64,000 bases of DNA from Cohnella pontilimi (lineage in GTDB: Bacteria; Bacillota; Bacilli; Paenibacillales; Paenibacillaceae): NCBI RefSeq assembly GCF_005049045.1, contig NZ_SUPK01000001.1:434001-498000 (forward strand), written 5' to 3'. The first letter of the stretch is position 1. Every line of letters starts with the position of its first letter. Under the pieces are notes generated by a model. That model did not search any database and was not told where the DNA came from. It was given only the letters and a program-made list of their open reading frames with translations. The position numbers were made by a program, and so were the translations under genes. Positions 25,171-33,598 of this stretch are shown one piece after another.

Positions 25171-27131
25171 TACATCACCCGCTTGAACATTTTTTCCAGC
25201 TCATAGGTGCTGAAGCTGACCACGATCGGCCTTCCGTGTGGGCAGGTGTAGGGCTGGCGGCACTGTCCCAGCCGGGCCAGCAGCCGTTCGCCGGCTTCAC
25301 GGGTCTGCGCCTGATTCGCTTTAATGGAAGCTTTGCAGGAGCATAAGATCGCCGCTTTTTCGCGGAGCGCATGAAGATCGATTTTCCTCTCCGTCAGCAC
25401 CCAATCGGCGATTTCTCGGACGATATCCGCTTCGTCTCCTTGCGGGAACCAATGAGGCACCGCCCTCACGATAAAGGTATTGCCACCGAATTCCTCCAAA
25501 TATACACCCGCGCTTTCGAACATCGGCAGCCGTTCGCGAAGCACCGCATATTCGTCTGGAGCAAATGCCAGCGTAACCGGGAGCAGCAGCTCTTGACTTG
25601 CTTCTTCCGGCCGTCCGAATTTATCGTAGTAAAATTCGTAGTTAATGCGTTCATGCGCCGCATGCTGGTCAATTAAGTACAATCCGGTCTCGTTTTGCGC
25701 CACGATATACGTCCCATGTAATTGACCGATCCAGTGAAGGTCCGGAAACTCCTTTGGTTCCGCCTGCTTGTCCTCCGGCGGTGCGGCGAATGCCGCCTGC
25801 CATACGGAATCCGGCACCTTCTCCGGGGTCGCGGATCGTCCAAAATCGGGCTTCGCTCCCGTGCCTGCGAACGCACTCGGTCGCCCCGAAGCGGACGCGG
25901 CCTGCGGATTTCCACTCGGCGTACGGACTGAAGGAGACGGATACGCGATCCTCGTCTCGGCGATGGTCTCGCGTGGAGTCGTCGATTCGGAGACAGCAGC
26001 CGCTTCGGCAGTCGACGCGGTTTCCGCTGCCGCACCGGTTACGGCCTCCATGGGATTGGACACCGGAACCTGAAAGCGAATTTGATCTTGAACGTAAGAA
26101 GGCTGCTTCGCCGTGCGAACCGCGGTTGCGGACGGAATATAAGCCCTTCCGCCCAGCGCTTCCTTTACTGTCTGTTCGATGAAGGTGCGCAGCTCGTTTT
26201 CTTTGCTGAAACGCACTTCCAGCTTCGCAGGATGCACGTTCACGTCGACCAATGTCGGGTGCATGCGGAGATGAAGGACGGACAACGGGAACCGGTGAAG
26301 CGGCAGCAGCGTGTGATAAGCCTGGAGCAGCGGCTGAACGACCGCCTGGCTCCGCACGTATCTTCCGTTCACCAGCACCGTGACGGCATTGCGGTTCGCC
26401 CGCGTCTCGACCGGTAGCGCCGTGACGCCGGTTAACGAATAGTCCAGATGCTCCGCTTTCACCTCGAGCATCGCTTTGGCCGCAGCCGTCCCGTAAATGC
26501 CGGCTACAACTTGCTTCAAATCGCCCGTCCCGGCCGTGCGCAGCAGCACGCTGCCGTTATGTCGGAACGTAAAAGCGATGTCAGGCCGCGAGAGCGCTTG
26601 CCGGTACACGACATCGGACAAATGTCCGAGCTCGGTCTGGATCGTTTTCATATATTTCAAGCGAGCCGGCGTGTTATAAAACAAATCTCGCACGGTCATT
26701 TCCGTTCCTTGCGGTGCATTGGTTTCCCCTTCGCCCTTGACGACGCCACCCTCGATCTCCAAGAAGCGTGCCAAGCCGCTGCCGTCGAGAGCGCTCACGC
26801 ATCGGATTTTCGCCACGGCGGCAATACTGGGCAGCGCTTCGCCCCGGAAACCGAGCGTCGCGATTTGAAACAAATCTTTGGCAGTCGAAATTTTGCTCGT
26901 GGCATGGCGTTGAAAGGCCGTCATCAAATCGTCGGCCGCCATGCCCAAGCCGTCATCGGCCACGCGAAGCAGCGTGAGACCGCCTTCTTCCGCGGAAATG
27001 TCAATCCGCGTGCTTCCGGCATCCACCGCATTTTCGATCAATTCCTTCAACACCGATGCCGGCCGCTCCACCACTTCGCCGGCGGCAATTTGGTTGGCCA
27101 AATGTTCGTCGAGCGGACGAATGATGCCCAT
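25170..27131 (-). CDS. mutL: DNA mismatch repair endonuclease MutL
   Basis: This is a 653-residue MutL. Seen: the N-terminal GHKL ATPase (1-330) with ELIENAVDAGS, VADDGLGM, LGFRGEALPSI and TPARLKYMK; a long, poorly conserved Ala/Ser-rich linker (about 335-450); and a C-terminal dimerisation domain with the endonuclease motif DQHAAHERINYE (about 485-497), plus SCKASIKA and CPHGRP metal-site motifs. It therefore belongs to the nicking MutL type used in organisms lacking MutH. AAGGGGGAG precedes the ATG. It is downstream of mutS but separated from it by an S41 protease gene. Confidence 0.98.
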   Translation of the reverse strand: MGIIRPLDEHLANQIAAGEVVERPASVLKELIENAVDAGSTRIDISAEEGGLTLLRVADDGLGMAADDLMTAFQRHATSKISTAKDLFQIATLGFRGEALPSIAAVAKIRCVSALDGSGLARFLEIEGGVVKGEGETNAPQGTEMTVRDLFYNTPARLKYMKTIQTELGHLSDVVYRQALSRPDIAFTFRHNGSVLLRTAGTGDLKQVVAGIYGTAAAKAMLEVKAEHLDYSLTGVTALPVETRANRNAVTVLVNGRYVRSQAVVQPLLQAYHTLLPLHRFPLSVLHLRMHPTLVDVNVHPAKLEVRFSKENELRTFIEQTVKEALGGRAYIPSATAVRTAKQPSYVQDQIRFQVPVSNPMEAVTGAAAETASTAEAAAVSESTTPRETIAETRIAYPSPSVRTPSGNPQAASASGRPSAFAGTGAKPDFGRSATPEKVPDSVWQAAFAAPPEDKQAEPKEFPDLHWIGQLHGTYIVAQNETGLYLIDQHAAHERINYEFYYDKFGRPEEASQELLLPVTLAFAPDEYAVLRERLPMFESAGVYLEEFGGNTFIVRAVPHWFPQGDEADIVREIADWVLTERKIDLHALREKAAILCSCKASIKANQAQTREAGERLLARLGQCRQPYTCPHGRPIVVSFSTYELEKMFKRVM

Positions 27132-27150
27132 GCGTTCTCCCCCTTGCCCG

Positions 27151-28581
27151 TTATCGGGAGGTTAGCTGCAGCTGTCCTCCGGTAGTTTGGGCTGTAACGT
27201 TCGCAAACAAGCTGTTTAACGCGCGCGTATCGATCAAGCTCCAGCCGTTTCGGATCAACAGGCGTTTGTCATTGATGTTCAGGGTATAACTCTTTGTTTT
27301 GCTTTTTACCGTAATCTTGCGGTTTTTCAGGTCATACGTCAGTTCAGCGCCTGCCATCGCGGCCGCCAGACGCAGGTTAACGTACCATACTTTGCCTTGC
27401 TGGATCGCAGGCTCCCGCTCGGCTGCCCGGATCCCGTTGACGACGACAGAGCCTTTGCCCGCCTTCAGCGTAAGCGCACGACCGCCGGCGTCGCGAAAAC
27501 CCCGGATCAGCTGCTCGCCGGAACCTTCGACGACATGGTTGGGCGTGAGACCTTTTTTATTCACCGTGCGGCCTTTGGGCGTGAAATATTCTTGCACCGT
27601 TACCTTTAACACACCGCCGCTTTCCAGCGGGATGATGGATTGTACGACGCCTTTGCCGAACGTCTGCGTGCCGGTAAGCTTCGCCACGCCGTAATCTTGC
27701 AGCGCCCCTGCCAGCAGCTCGGACGCGCTGGCGGTGCCTCCGTTGACGAGAATGGTTACCGGGTATTTTCGGCCTTCACCTTGAACCGGAAGCGGGATGT
27801 CTTTGCCGTCCCGATCCTTCATATGAGCAAGCACCCCGTCCTTCAGGAACAGGGCGGCAATTTGCTGCGCGGCGTTCACATAACCCCCGCCGTTGTTGCG
27901 CAGGTCGATGATCAGCGATTTCATGCCGGCCTGCTCCAGTCGGACGAGCTGATTCCGGAACAATTCTCCCGCGTCGGAGGTGAATCCCGACAAGGACAAA
28001 TAGCCGATGCCGTCCCCCATCATTTGACCGGTCGCGACCGGCAGTTGGATGGATTTGCGTGTAATCGTGAAGGTGAGGGTTTTGCCGTTGCGGGAAATGC
28101 CGATTTTCAACAACGTTCCTTCCTCGCCGCGCAGTTTTTGCTGCACCTCCGGCAGCGCAAGTCCTTTCACGCTTTTACCTTCCGCCGACACGATTTGGTC
28201 GCCGGGGAGCAATCCCGCTTTTTCCGCCGGACTTCCGAGGATGACATCCTCAATATAAATGCCTCCCGCTTCTTCCGCCATCACGATGCCGATTCCGACG
28301 AACGTCTGCTCCAGACTGTCGGAAAACCGTTTCCATTCCTCTTCGTTGAAATATTCCGTATAAGGATCATGCAGCGATTCGACCATCGCGTCGATCACGG
28401 CATCGTTCAGATTGGAGTTGTCCGGCTTGTTCAGGTGATACTGTTCGAGCAAATTGCGGACTTCATTAACCTGCTCGGTCGTGGCGGCCCCTGCGTTGGA
28501 AATTGTGAAAATACCGCTGAGCGCGACGGACAGAAGAAGGGCGAGTACGTAACGAATACCGGGCCGTTTTTTCATTTTCAT
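27151..28581 (-). CDS. S41 carboxyl-terminal processing protease with PDZ and CuAO-N1-like domain
   Basis: This is a secreted CtpA/B-type serine protease, 476 residues. Seen: a signal peptide or anchor (11-32, ending in NAGAA), a PDZ domain (about 90-175), the S41 core with catalytic Ser285 (GGTASASE) and Lys310 (TFGKGVVQ) at the usual 25-residue distance, and a C-terminal domain (about 395-476) resembling the copper-amine-oxidase N1 fold, with AWSLIDTR-like ligand region (GWSLIDTRALNSLF). The ATG overlaps the mutS stop (ATGA). Such proteases trim membrane or sporulation proteins; its place between mutS and mutL is odd. Confidence 0.93.
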   Translation of the reverse strand: MKMKKRPGIRYVLALLLSVALSGIFTISNAGAATTEQVNEVRNLLEQYHLNKPDNSNLNDAVIDAMVESLHDPYTEYFNEEEWKRFSDSLEQTFVGIGIVMAEEAGGIYIEDVILGSPAEKAGLLPGDQIVSAEGKSVKGLALPEVQQKLRGEEGTLLKIGISRNGKTLTFTITRKSIQLPVATGQMMGDGIGYLSLSGFTSDAGELFRNQLVRLEQAGMKSLIIDLRNNGGGYVNAAQQIAALFLKDGVLAHMKDRDGKDIPLPVQGEGRKYPVTILVNGGTASASELLAGALQDYGVAKLTGTQTFGKGVVQSIIPLESGGVLKVTVQEYFTPKGRTVNKKGLTPNHVVEGSGEQLIRGFRDAGGRALTLKAGKGSVVVNGIRAAEREPAIQQGKVWYVNLRLAAAMAGAELTYDLKNRKITVKSKTKSYTLNINDKRLLIRNGWSLIDTRALNSLFANVTAQTTGGQLQLTSR

Positions 28582-31220
28582 AACGTTTCCCCATTCTCAT
28601 TCAATTGGATTTTCGCGTCGTTCAGCCACTCCAACGCCTGAAGAGGAGTCATCCGCATCACATCCAGCTTACGAATCTTCTCCATAAGCTTCTGCTGCGC
28701 CGCAGAAGCGGGTTTTACCGGTTTCACATCCGGCTTGGATTCGGCAAACATAGACAATTGCACCACTTGCTGCGATTCCGCGGCTGGCGGTTTGGACGGA
28801 GCCTCCGAGTAAGCGGCGGCCGTTTCTCGTATCGCGGAGGTGCGGCCGTCGAGCAGCGAATAGGCGCGGGAAACGATGTCGTCTGGCAATCCGGCTAGCT
28901 GCGCGCAGTATATGCCGTAACTCGAGTCTGCCGCTCCAGGGACCAGTTTCCGCAAAAAAGTAACGCCGTCCGCGCTTTCCTTCACCGCCATGCATCCGTT
29001 CCGAAGAGAAGAGAGAGAAGTTTCCAGATGGGCCAGCTCATGAAAATGGGTCGAAACCAACGCCTTGCATTTAATGTGATGGTGTACGTATTCGATCACC
29101 GCTTGCGCGATGGCCATCCCTTCATCGGTGGAGGTGCCTCTGCCGAGCTCGTCGATGATGACGAGACTGCGTTCGGTCGCTTGTTCGGTCATCACCTGAA
29201 TGTCCTTCATCTCCACCATAAACGTGCTTTGGCCGCCGACCAGGTCATCCGCCGCACCGATCCGCGTGAAAATGCGGTCGATAAACGGAAGCTCGGCCCG
29301 TTTGGCGGGCACGAAGCAGCCGATTTGCGCCATGATGCTGATAATTGCCACTTGACGCATATAAGTACTTTTTCCCGCCATGTTCGGTCCGGTAATGAGC
29401 AGGATGGCGCTTTCCGGCGTGAGCTCCGTGTCGTTGGCAATGAAAACGCCGTTCTCGGTTACGGCTTCTACAACGGGATGACGGCCGTCCTCGATGCGCA
29501 TCTCGTATCCGCAGCTCCACTCAGGACGGGTATACCGGCGTTCCGCCGACACTTCCGCGAACGACTGCAGGACATCCAGCGCCGAAAGGCCTTCGGCCAA
29601 TTGCTGAAGACGGGGAATTTTGCCGGCGATTTCGTCGCGCAGGCGGACGAACGTCTCGTATTCGAGGTCGACCATCCGGTCTTCCGCCTCCAGAATGAGC
29701 GCTTCTTTCTCTTTCAATTCAGGAGTCACGAACCGTTCGGCATTGGCCAGCGTCTGTTTGCGCTCGTAACGGCCTTCCGGAAGCGAGCCCAAGTTGGCTT
29801 TCGTCACTTCCAGATAATAGCCGAATACTTTGTTAAAGCCGATTTTCAGTGATTTGATGCCCGTCGCTTCCCGCTCCTGCCGTTCCAGCTCCGCGATCCA
29901 GCGTTTGCCGTTCCGGCTCGCTTCCCGCAGCTCATCGAGCTTGTGGTCGAATCCGGAACGAATCAGCCCGCCTTCCCGCACGGAAACGGGAGGGTCTTCG
30001 GCAATCGCCTGTTCGATCGCATCGGAAATATCCGAGCACGTGTCCAGCCGGTCCGCCAAGTGAGTCAACGGATCCGAACCGATCTCGCGGCACAGGCTTT
30101 GGACAGCGGGCACACGCTGAAGCGACGCTTTCAGCGCGTTAAGATCGCGTGCGTTGGCCGTCCCGTAAGCGATTCGGCCGACGAGCCGCTCCAAGTCGTA
30201 CACCTCGCCAAGCTCGGTTCGCAGCTCTTCGCGTCTCATCCAGTCGCGGTGCAGCGCTTCGACGGCCTCCAGCCGTTGTTCCACCGCATCGCGGTCGAGC
30301 AGCGGCTGGTCGATCCATCGCTTCAGCAGCCTGGCTCCCATGGCCGTCCGCGTGCGGTCCAGCAGCCAAAGGAGCGAGCCTTTGCGCGACCGGTCCCTTA
30401 CCGTCTCGGTCAACTCCAGGTTGCGGCGGGTGAACGCATCCAGCGCCATATAAGCTTGCGGATCATAGGCTTTCACGGTCCGCAGGTGGGCAAGCGAGCG
30501 TTTCTGGGTTTCGCTTAAATAACCGATGAGCCGTGCCACGGCCAACCGCCGCACTTCTTCATGATGAGGCCAAGGCTCGTCGGGAAATTGCCGCCCGAGC
30601 CATGCCAAATCTTCCGGAGAGGTTCGCTCGGTGCAGAGAACGGATCGTCCCGATCCCCGTGTCTCTTGTTCCACGATGGCAAGAGCCGCAGGATCGCCCA
30701 CCGCTTCAACCGGCTTGTAGACATTCAAGACGTTTTTCACCGCTTCGCGCACGGTGGCGAACGAGGTGACGTACAGCTCGCCGGTGGTCAGGTCGCAAGC
30801 CGACACGCCGAAGCGGCCGTCCAACTCGGCCACGCCGACTATGAAATTGTTCAAGGCCTCTCCGACCTGTCTCGACTCCATAACGGTTCCCGGGGTCACA
30901 ATGCGGACGATTTCGCGCCGCACGACGCCTTTGGACGCCTTGGGATCTTCAACCTGCTCGCAAATCGCGACTTTGTAACCTTTTTCGATCAGTTTGGCTA
31001 TGTATCCTTCGGCGGCATGATACGGGACCCCGCACATCGGCACCCGCTCTTCCTGTCCGGCGCCGCGCCCGGTCAGCGTAATGTCCAGCTCGCGCGCCGC
31101 GGTAAGGGCATCTTCGAAAAACATTTCATAGAAATCGCCGAGGCGGAAAAACAGCAGCGCGTCGCGCGCCTCCGCCTTGACGGCGAGATATTGCTCCATC
31201 ATCGGGGTATAACCGGCCAT
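28578..31220 (-). CDS. mutS: DNA mismatch repair protein MutS
   Basis: This is an 880-residue MutS. Seen: the mismatch-reading FYEMF motif (Phe and Glu) near residue 30, a connector and lever region, the ATPase with Walker A GPNMAGKST (about 605-615), Walker B region IIDELGRGTSTDEG, STHFHEL, and a C-terminal extension with QQVVQLSMFAE, a probable beta-clamp-binding motif (QLSMF). The start at 31220 is chosen for the GGAGG five bases upstream; the longer frame to 31256 lacks one. A candidate extended -10 promoter lies about 55 bases upstream. Confidence 0.98.
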   Translation of the reverse strand: MAGYTPMMEQYLAVKAEARDALLFFRLGDFYEMFFEDALTAARELDITLTGRGAGQEERVPMCGVPYHAAEGYIAKLIEKGYKVAICEQVEDPKASKGVVRREIVRIVTPGTVMESRQVGEALNNFIVGVAELDGRFGVSACDLTTGELYVTSFATVREAVKNVLNVYKPVEAVGDPAALAIVEQETRGSGRSVLCTERTSPEDLAWLGRQFPDEPWPHHEEVRRLAVARLIGYLSETQKRSLAHLRTVKAYDPQAYMALDAFTRRNLELTETVRDRSRKGSLLWLLDRTRTAMGARLLKRWIDQPLLDRDAVEQRLEAVEALHRDWMRREELRTELGEVYDLERLVGRIAYGTANARDLNALKASLQRVPAVQSLCREIGSDPLTHLADRLDTCSDISDAIEQAIAEDPPVSVREGGLIRSGFDHKLDELREASRNGKRWIAELERQEREATGIKSLKIGFNKVFGYYLEVTKANLGSLPEGRYERKQTLANAERFVTPELKEKEALILEAEDRMVDLEYETFVRLRDEIAGKIPRLQQLAEGLSALDVLQSFAEVSAERRYTRPEWSCGYEMRIEDGRHPVVEAVTENGVFIANDTELTPESAILLITGPNMAGKSTYMRQVAIISIMAQIGCFVPAKRAELPFIDRIFTRIGAADDLVGGQSTFMVEMKDIQVMTEQATERSLVIIDELGRGTSTDEGMAIAQAVIEYVHHHIKCKALVSTHFHELAHLETSLSSLRNGCMAVKESADGVTFLRKLVPGAADSSYGIYCAQLAGLPDDIVSRAYSLLDGRTSAIRETAAAYSEAPSKPPAAESQQVVQLSMFAESKPDVKPVKPASAAQQKLMEKIRKLDVMRMTPLQALEWLNDAKIQLNENGETL

Positions 31221-31270
31221 GTCGTCCTCCAGTGAACCGGGGATATAGTAGATCAATAGACTAGATTCCT

Positions 31271-31279
31271 ATTATAACA
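31271..31279 (-). promoter_or_regulatory. Extended -10 promoter candidate for mutS
   Basis: On the minus strand TGTTATAAT gives a TGnTATAAT extended -10 (31271-31279). No good -35 is visible; a GC-rich stem followed by ATTTTTG directly upstream may be the terminator of the preceding gene. Confidence 0.45.
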
Positions 31280-31358
31280 AAAATCCCCGGGCAGCGGGCA
31301 CCGTCCTCGGCGAGTACGCAAACTTTTCGCCCTCTTACGATATCTGGACATCGTGCCG

Positions 31359-32720
31359 TCAGCTTACCGGTATCCCCCACTTCAAGCGGATATCGGCGGT
31401 TTCATCCCAATGCCGGCGATCCCGTATCGAACGGACAATCGGTTCTATATCCGCCGCATATTTCCGGTACCCGTCCGTATAGGAGAGGGACTCCAAGTAC
31501 GTCAATGCCCTCTCGCGCAGACGGTCGTCGTTTTCGTTCCCGTCCCCGTAAAATGCATCTCGCATGGAGTCGTCGTCCAGCGGACGGGATCCCGCCAGCT
31601 CGCGGGCATGCTCCACTGCGATTTTCGCCAGCGCCAGCACGCCGACGGTCAGTCGCGGCGATACGAGCCAGCTCGGCGGCGTGCGATACTCAAAGCCGCC
31701 ATGCGGCTGCCGCCGAAAATCGCCCAGCGCGCCATACCGGGGGCGCCGCGCCGCCGCACCCGGCGGCTCGAGCAGCCTCAGCGGCAGCGCTACCGCATTA
31801 TCGAGCGCGCGCAGCCGCTCGCCGGTGAGTGCGGCGCCGCTCACATGCACGTGGCCGCCCAACGGCAGTCCGCGCACGGGCCAGGCGCCCGCGCGCCAAG
31901 CCAACGGCGGCGCACCGCGAAACCGCCTGGCTGCGGCGCCCAGCAGCCGGCGCAAATCCGCGGCCACGGCGCGAGGCTCCTCCGCCGGCTCCGGCCGCAG
32001 CTCCGCGAGCGGCCATACTTTGACTCCCCGGATCACCAAGGAGTCGCAGCCCGCAGCACCGTCCGGCGTCAAAAACCGCGACGCGGGCACTACTTTTCCT
32101 TCCGGCGACATCAGCACAAACTCCGGATCGGCCCCCAGCTTCACGGCGGGACGGTTCGCCGTTTCCGCCGCCCAACGCTCAGCAAACGCACGAATCGCCT
32201 GCACGGTTCGAAGCTGTCCATCGGCGAAACTTGGCCTCATCTTCGCCGACAATCCAATGATCGAAGGTTTGCCTCCGCTATCCGTCTCAACTTCCACTTG
32301 ACCGAAATCCATTCCGAGCGAATAGACGGCGCGAACCGCCGCTTTGCCGACAATACGCCGAAGCCGGTCATCCGGCTCCGCCCGTTCCACGAACCGCCGG
32401 CTGCCCTCCGGTCCCAGCCGTACCCGGCGCATATCCGTCGCTTCGAGGTCGAATACCGTCACCGTAAATCTGCGCGTTGCTTGTCCCTTTTTTCCAGGTT
32501 CATCAACTGTCCGTCCCACAAGCAAGCCTTCCCGCTCCAGCCTGTGTTTCCAGTCCGACAGCGCGCTGCTTCTGTTCCGTTCTCCCCGGTCCAAGTGCAG
32601 CACGTAATCGCTCTCCTCCGGCTGCAACCCTTCTCGAAGCACGGGCAAACCCGCCGCTCGGATCCATGCCGGAAAGCTCCCTCCGTCCGAGAGCCATACG
32701 TGCCCTTCGCCCCCGCTCAC
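31359..32720 (-). CDS. Putative amidoligase: degenerate ATP-grasp-like N-terminus plus COOH-NH2 ligase domain
   Basis: This protein, about 453 residues, has a C-terminal half matching the phage-type COOH-NH2 ligase (glutamine-synthetase-fold amidoligase) group. Seen: KLGADPEFVLM (196-204), GGHVHVSG (288-295), GGFEYRTPPSW and the acidic tail region. The N-terminal half ends in a stretch (AVYSLGMDFGQVEV ... GLSAKMRP) like the end of ATP-grasp domains of YheC/YheD coat-associated proteins, but its ATP-binding part is short. The enzyme would form an amide or peptide-type bond; the substrate is unknown. GTG 32720 is chosen because AGGGAGG is 8 bases upstream; the frame from 32747 starts inside a terminator. 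Very GC rich. It lies between cotE and mutS. Confidence 0.75.
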   Translation of the reverse strand: MSGGEGHVWLSDGGSFPAWIRAAGLPVLREGLQPEESDYVLHLDRGERNRSSALSDWKHRLEREGLLVGRTVDEPGKKGQATRRFTVTVFDLEATDMRRVRLGPEGSRRFVERAEPDDRLRRIVGKAAVRAVYSLGMDFGQVEVETDSGGKPSIIGLSAKMRPSFADGQLRTVQAIRAFAERWAAETANRPAVKLGADPEFVLMSPEGKVVPASRFLTPDGAAGCDSLVIRGVKVWPLAELRPEPAEEPRAVAADLRRLLGAAARRFRGAPPLAWRAGAWPVRGLPLGGHVHVSGAALTGERLRALDNAVALPLRLLEPPGAAARRPRYGALGDFRRQPHGGFEYRTPPSWLVSPRLTVGVLALAKIAVEHARELAGSRPLDDDSMRDAFYGDGNENDDRLRERALTYLESLSYTDGYRKYAADIEPIVRSIRDRRHWDETADIRLKWGIPVS

Positions 32721-32738
32721 TCCGCGTGCCTCCCTCCG

Positions 32739-32799
32739 AAAAAACACGGGAAGGGCCGTCCCGCCGGCGCGTGTACGCCGAAGCCGAATGACCCTTCCC
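32739..32799 (-). terminator. Terminator between cotE and the amidoligase gene
   Basis: On the minus strand GGGAAGGG (32792-32799) pairs with CCCTTCCC (32748-32755) around a structured GC-rich loop, followed by GTGTTTTTT. It lies just before the ribosome binding site of the amidoligase gene. It also has T5 on the plus strand (32800-32804). Confidence 0.65.
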
Positions 32800-32937
32800 T
32801 TTTTGCATCCCGACCGGATTCCGCCCCGCGGCGCCGGCCGCCGTAATTGGGCTCATCCTGACGACCCGAAAGGGCACCCGCCCTCGACTTCGCTCCAGCT
32901 TCTGCATAGGCTTAAGTATCGGTTCCGGACCGCGGCA

Positions 32938-33501
32938 TTACAGATCATCTTCCAACAAGTCGGAGTCCAGATCCTCGTAATCGCCATCCTCATCGCGGCC
33001 GTACTCATAGTCCTTGCCATCGTCGTCGTATCCGCTCGGGTCTACCAGAACACAAACTTTCGTCTCCGCCACCATTTCCACGGCGAACTCGCGTTCCACC
33101 TTGATCACGACGGAAGTGCCCCCTCCTCCGATCGTGGCTTCCACGCAGTTCGGCTCCTGGGTCGCGTCGGCGGATACTTCTTCGGTGTTGGCACGGTGTC
33201 TCGGATCCACATACGAAAGCGGCACGAGATCGACATACGTAATCGTCTCCTTCGCCACGTCCGTTTGAGAGTTTTTGTTGTACGAATACCAGATGTTAAT
33301 ATCGTAGGATCCGATGACTTCTACTCCGTCCCCCGATCTTACCGATTCGTACTGGTGATTGATGATCCACGCCCCCAGAATGCTGGAAGGATGGTGCGGC
33401 GGCTTTACGGTATGGGTAATCGTCGAAAACTTCCGGCCTTTGCCGCATATCGCTTTCGTAATGATTTCCCTCCGCTGCAGCCGTCTATCCGTAATAGCCA
33501 T
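32938..33501 (-). CDS. cotE: CotE, outer spore coat morphogenetic protein
   Basis: This is a 187-residue CotE. Seen: the near-N-terminal REIITKAICGKGRKF and THTVKPPHHPSSILGAWIINH blocks, YDINIWYSY, QPNCVEATI and EREFAVEMVAETKV, all matching the B. subtilis protein, followed by an acidic Asp/Glu tail (about 155-187). CotE directs assembly of the outer coat on the mother-cell side. The start at 33501 has GGAGGAGG 8 bases upstream; the frame from 33519 would include this site. Location upstream of the mutS-mutL block matches B. subtilis. No mother-cell promoter is certain (see next entry). Confidence 0.95.
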   Translation of the reverse strand: MAITDRRLQRREIITKAICGKGRKFSTITHTVKPPHHPSSILGAWIINHQYESVRSGDGVEVIGSYDINIWYSYNKNSQTDVAKETITYVDLVPLSYVDPRHRANTEEVSADATQEPNCVEATIGGGGTSVVIKVEREFAVEMVAETKVCVLVDPSGYDDDGKDYEYGRDEDGDYEDLDSDLLEDDL

Positions 33502-33533
33502 TCGGTAGACCTCCTCCATGCGATCAATTCACT

Positions 33534-33566
33534 TAAAGTCTATGCAGGACATTCGTCTAGAGTGAC
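33534..33566 (-). promoter_or_regulatory. Weak sigma-K-like promoter candidate for cotE
   Basis: On the minus strand a TCAC element and CATAGACTT are about 17 bases apart, similar to the sigma-K pattern (AC, then CATANNNTA). GATACATT slightly further upstream resembles a sigma-E -10. Known B. subtilis cotE has both types. The matches are partial. Confidence 0.3.
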
Positions 33567-33598
33567 AAAAATGTATCCGTGCATGCAGCCCTCAAGTT

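Noticed and set aside
31353..32846. 497-codon plus-strand frame opposite the amidoligase
   Set aside because: The region is very GC rich, so all frames stay open. The minus strand has recognisable motifs and a ribosome binding site; the plus frame is Arg/Pro-rich without motifs.
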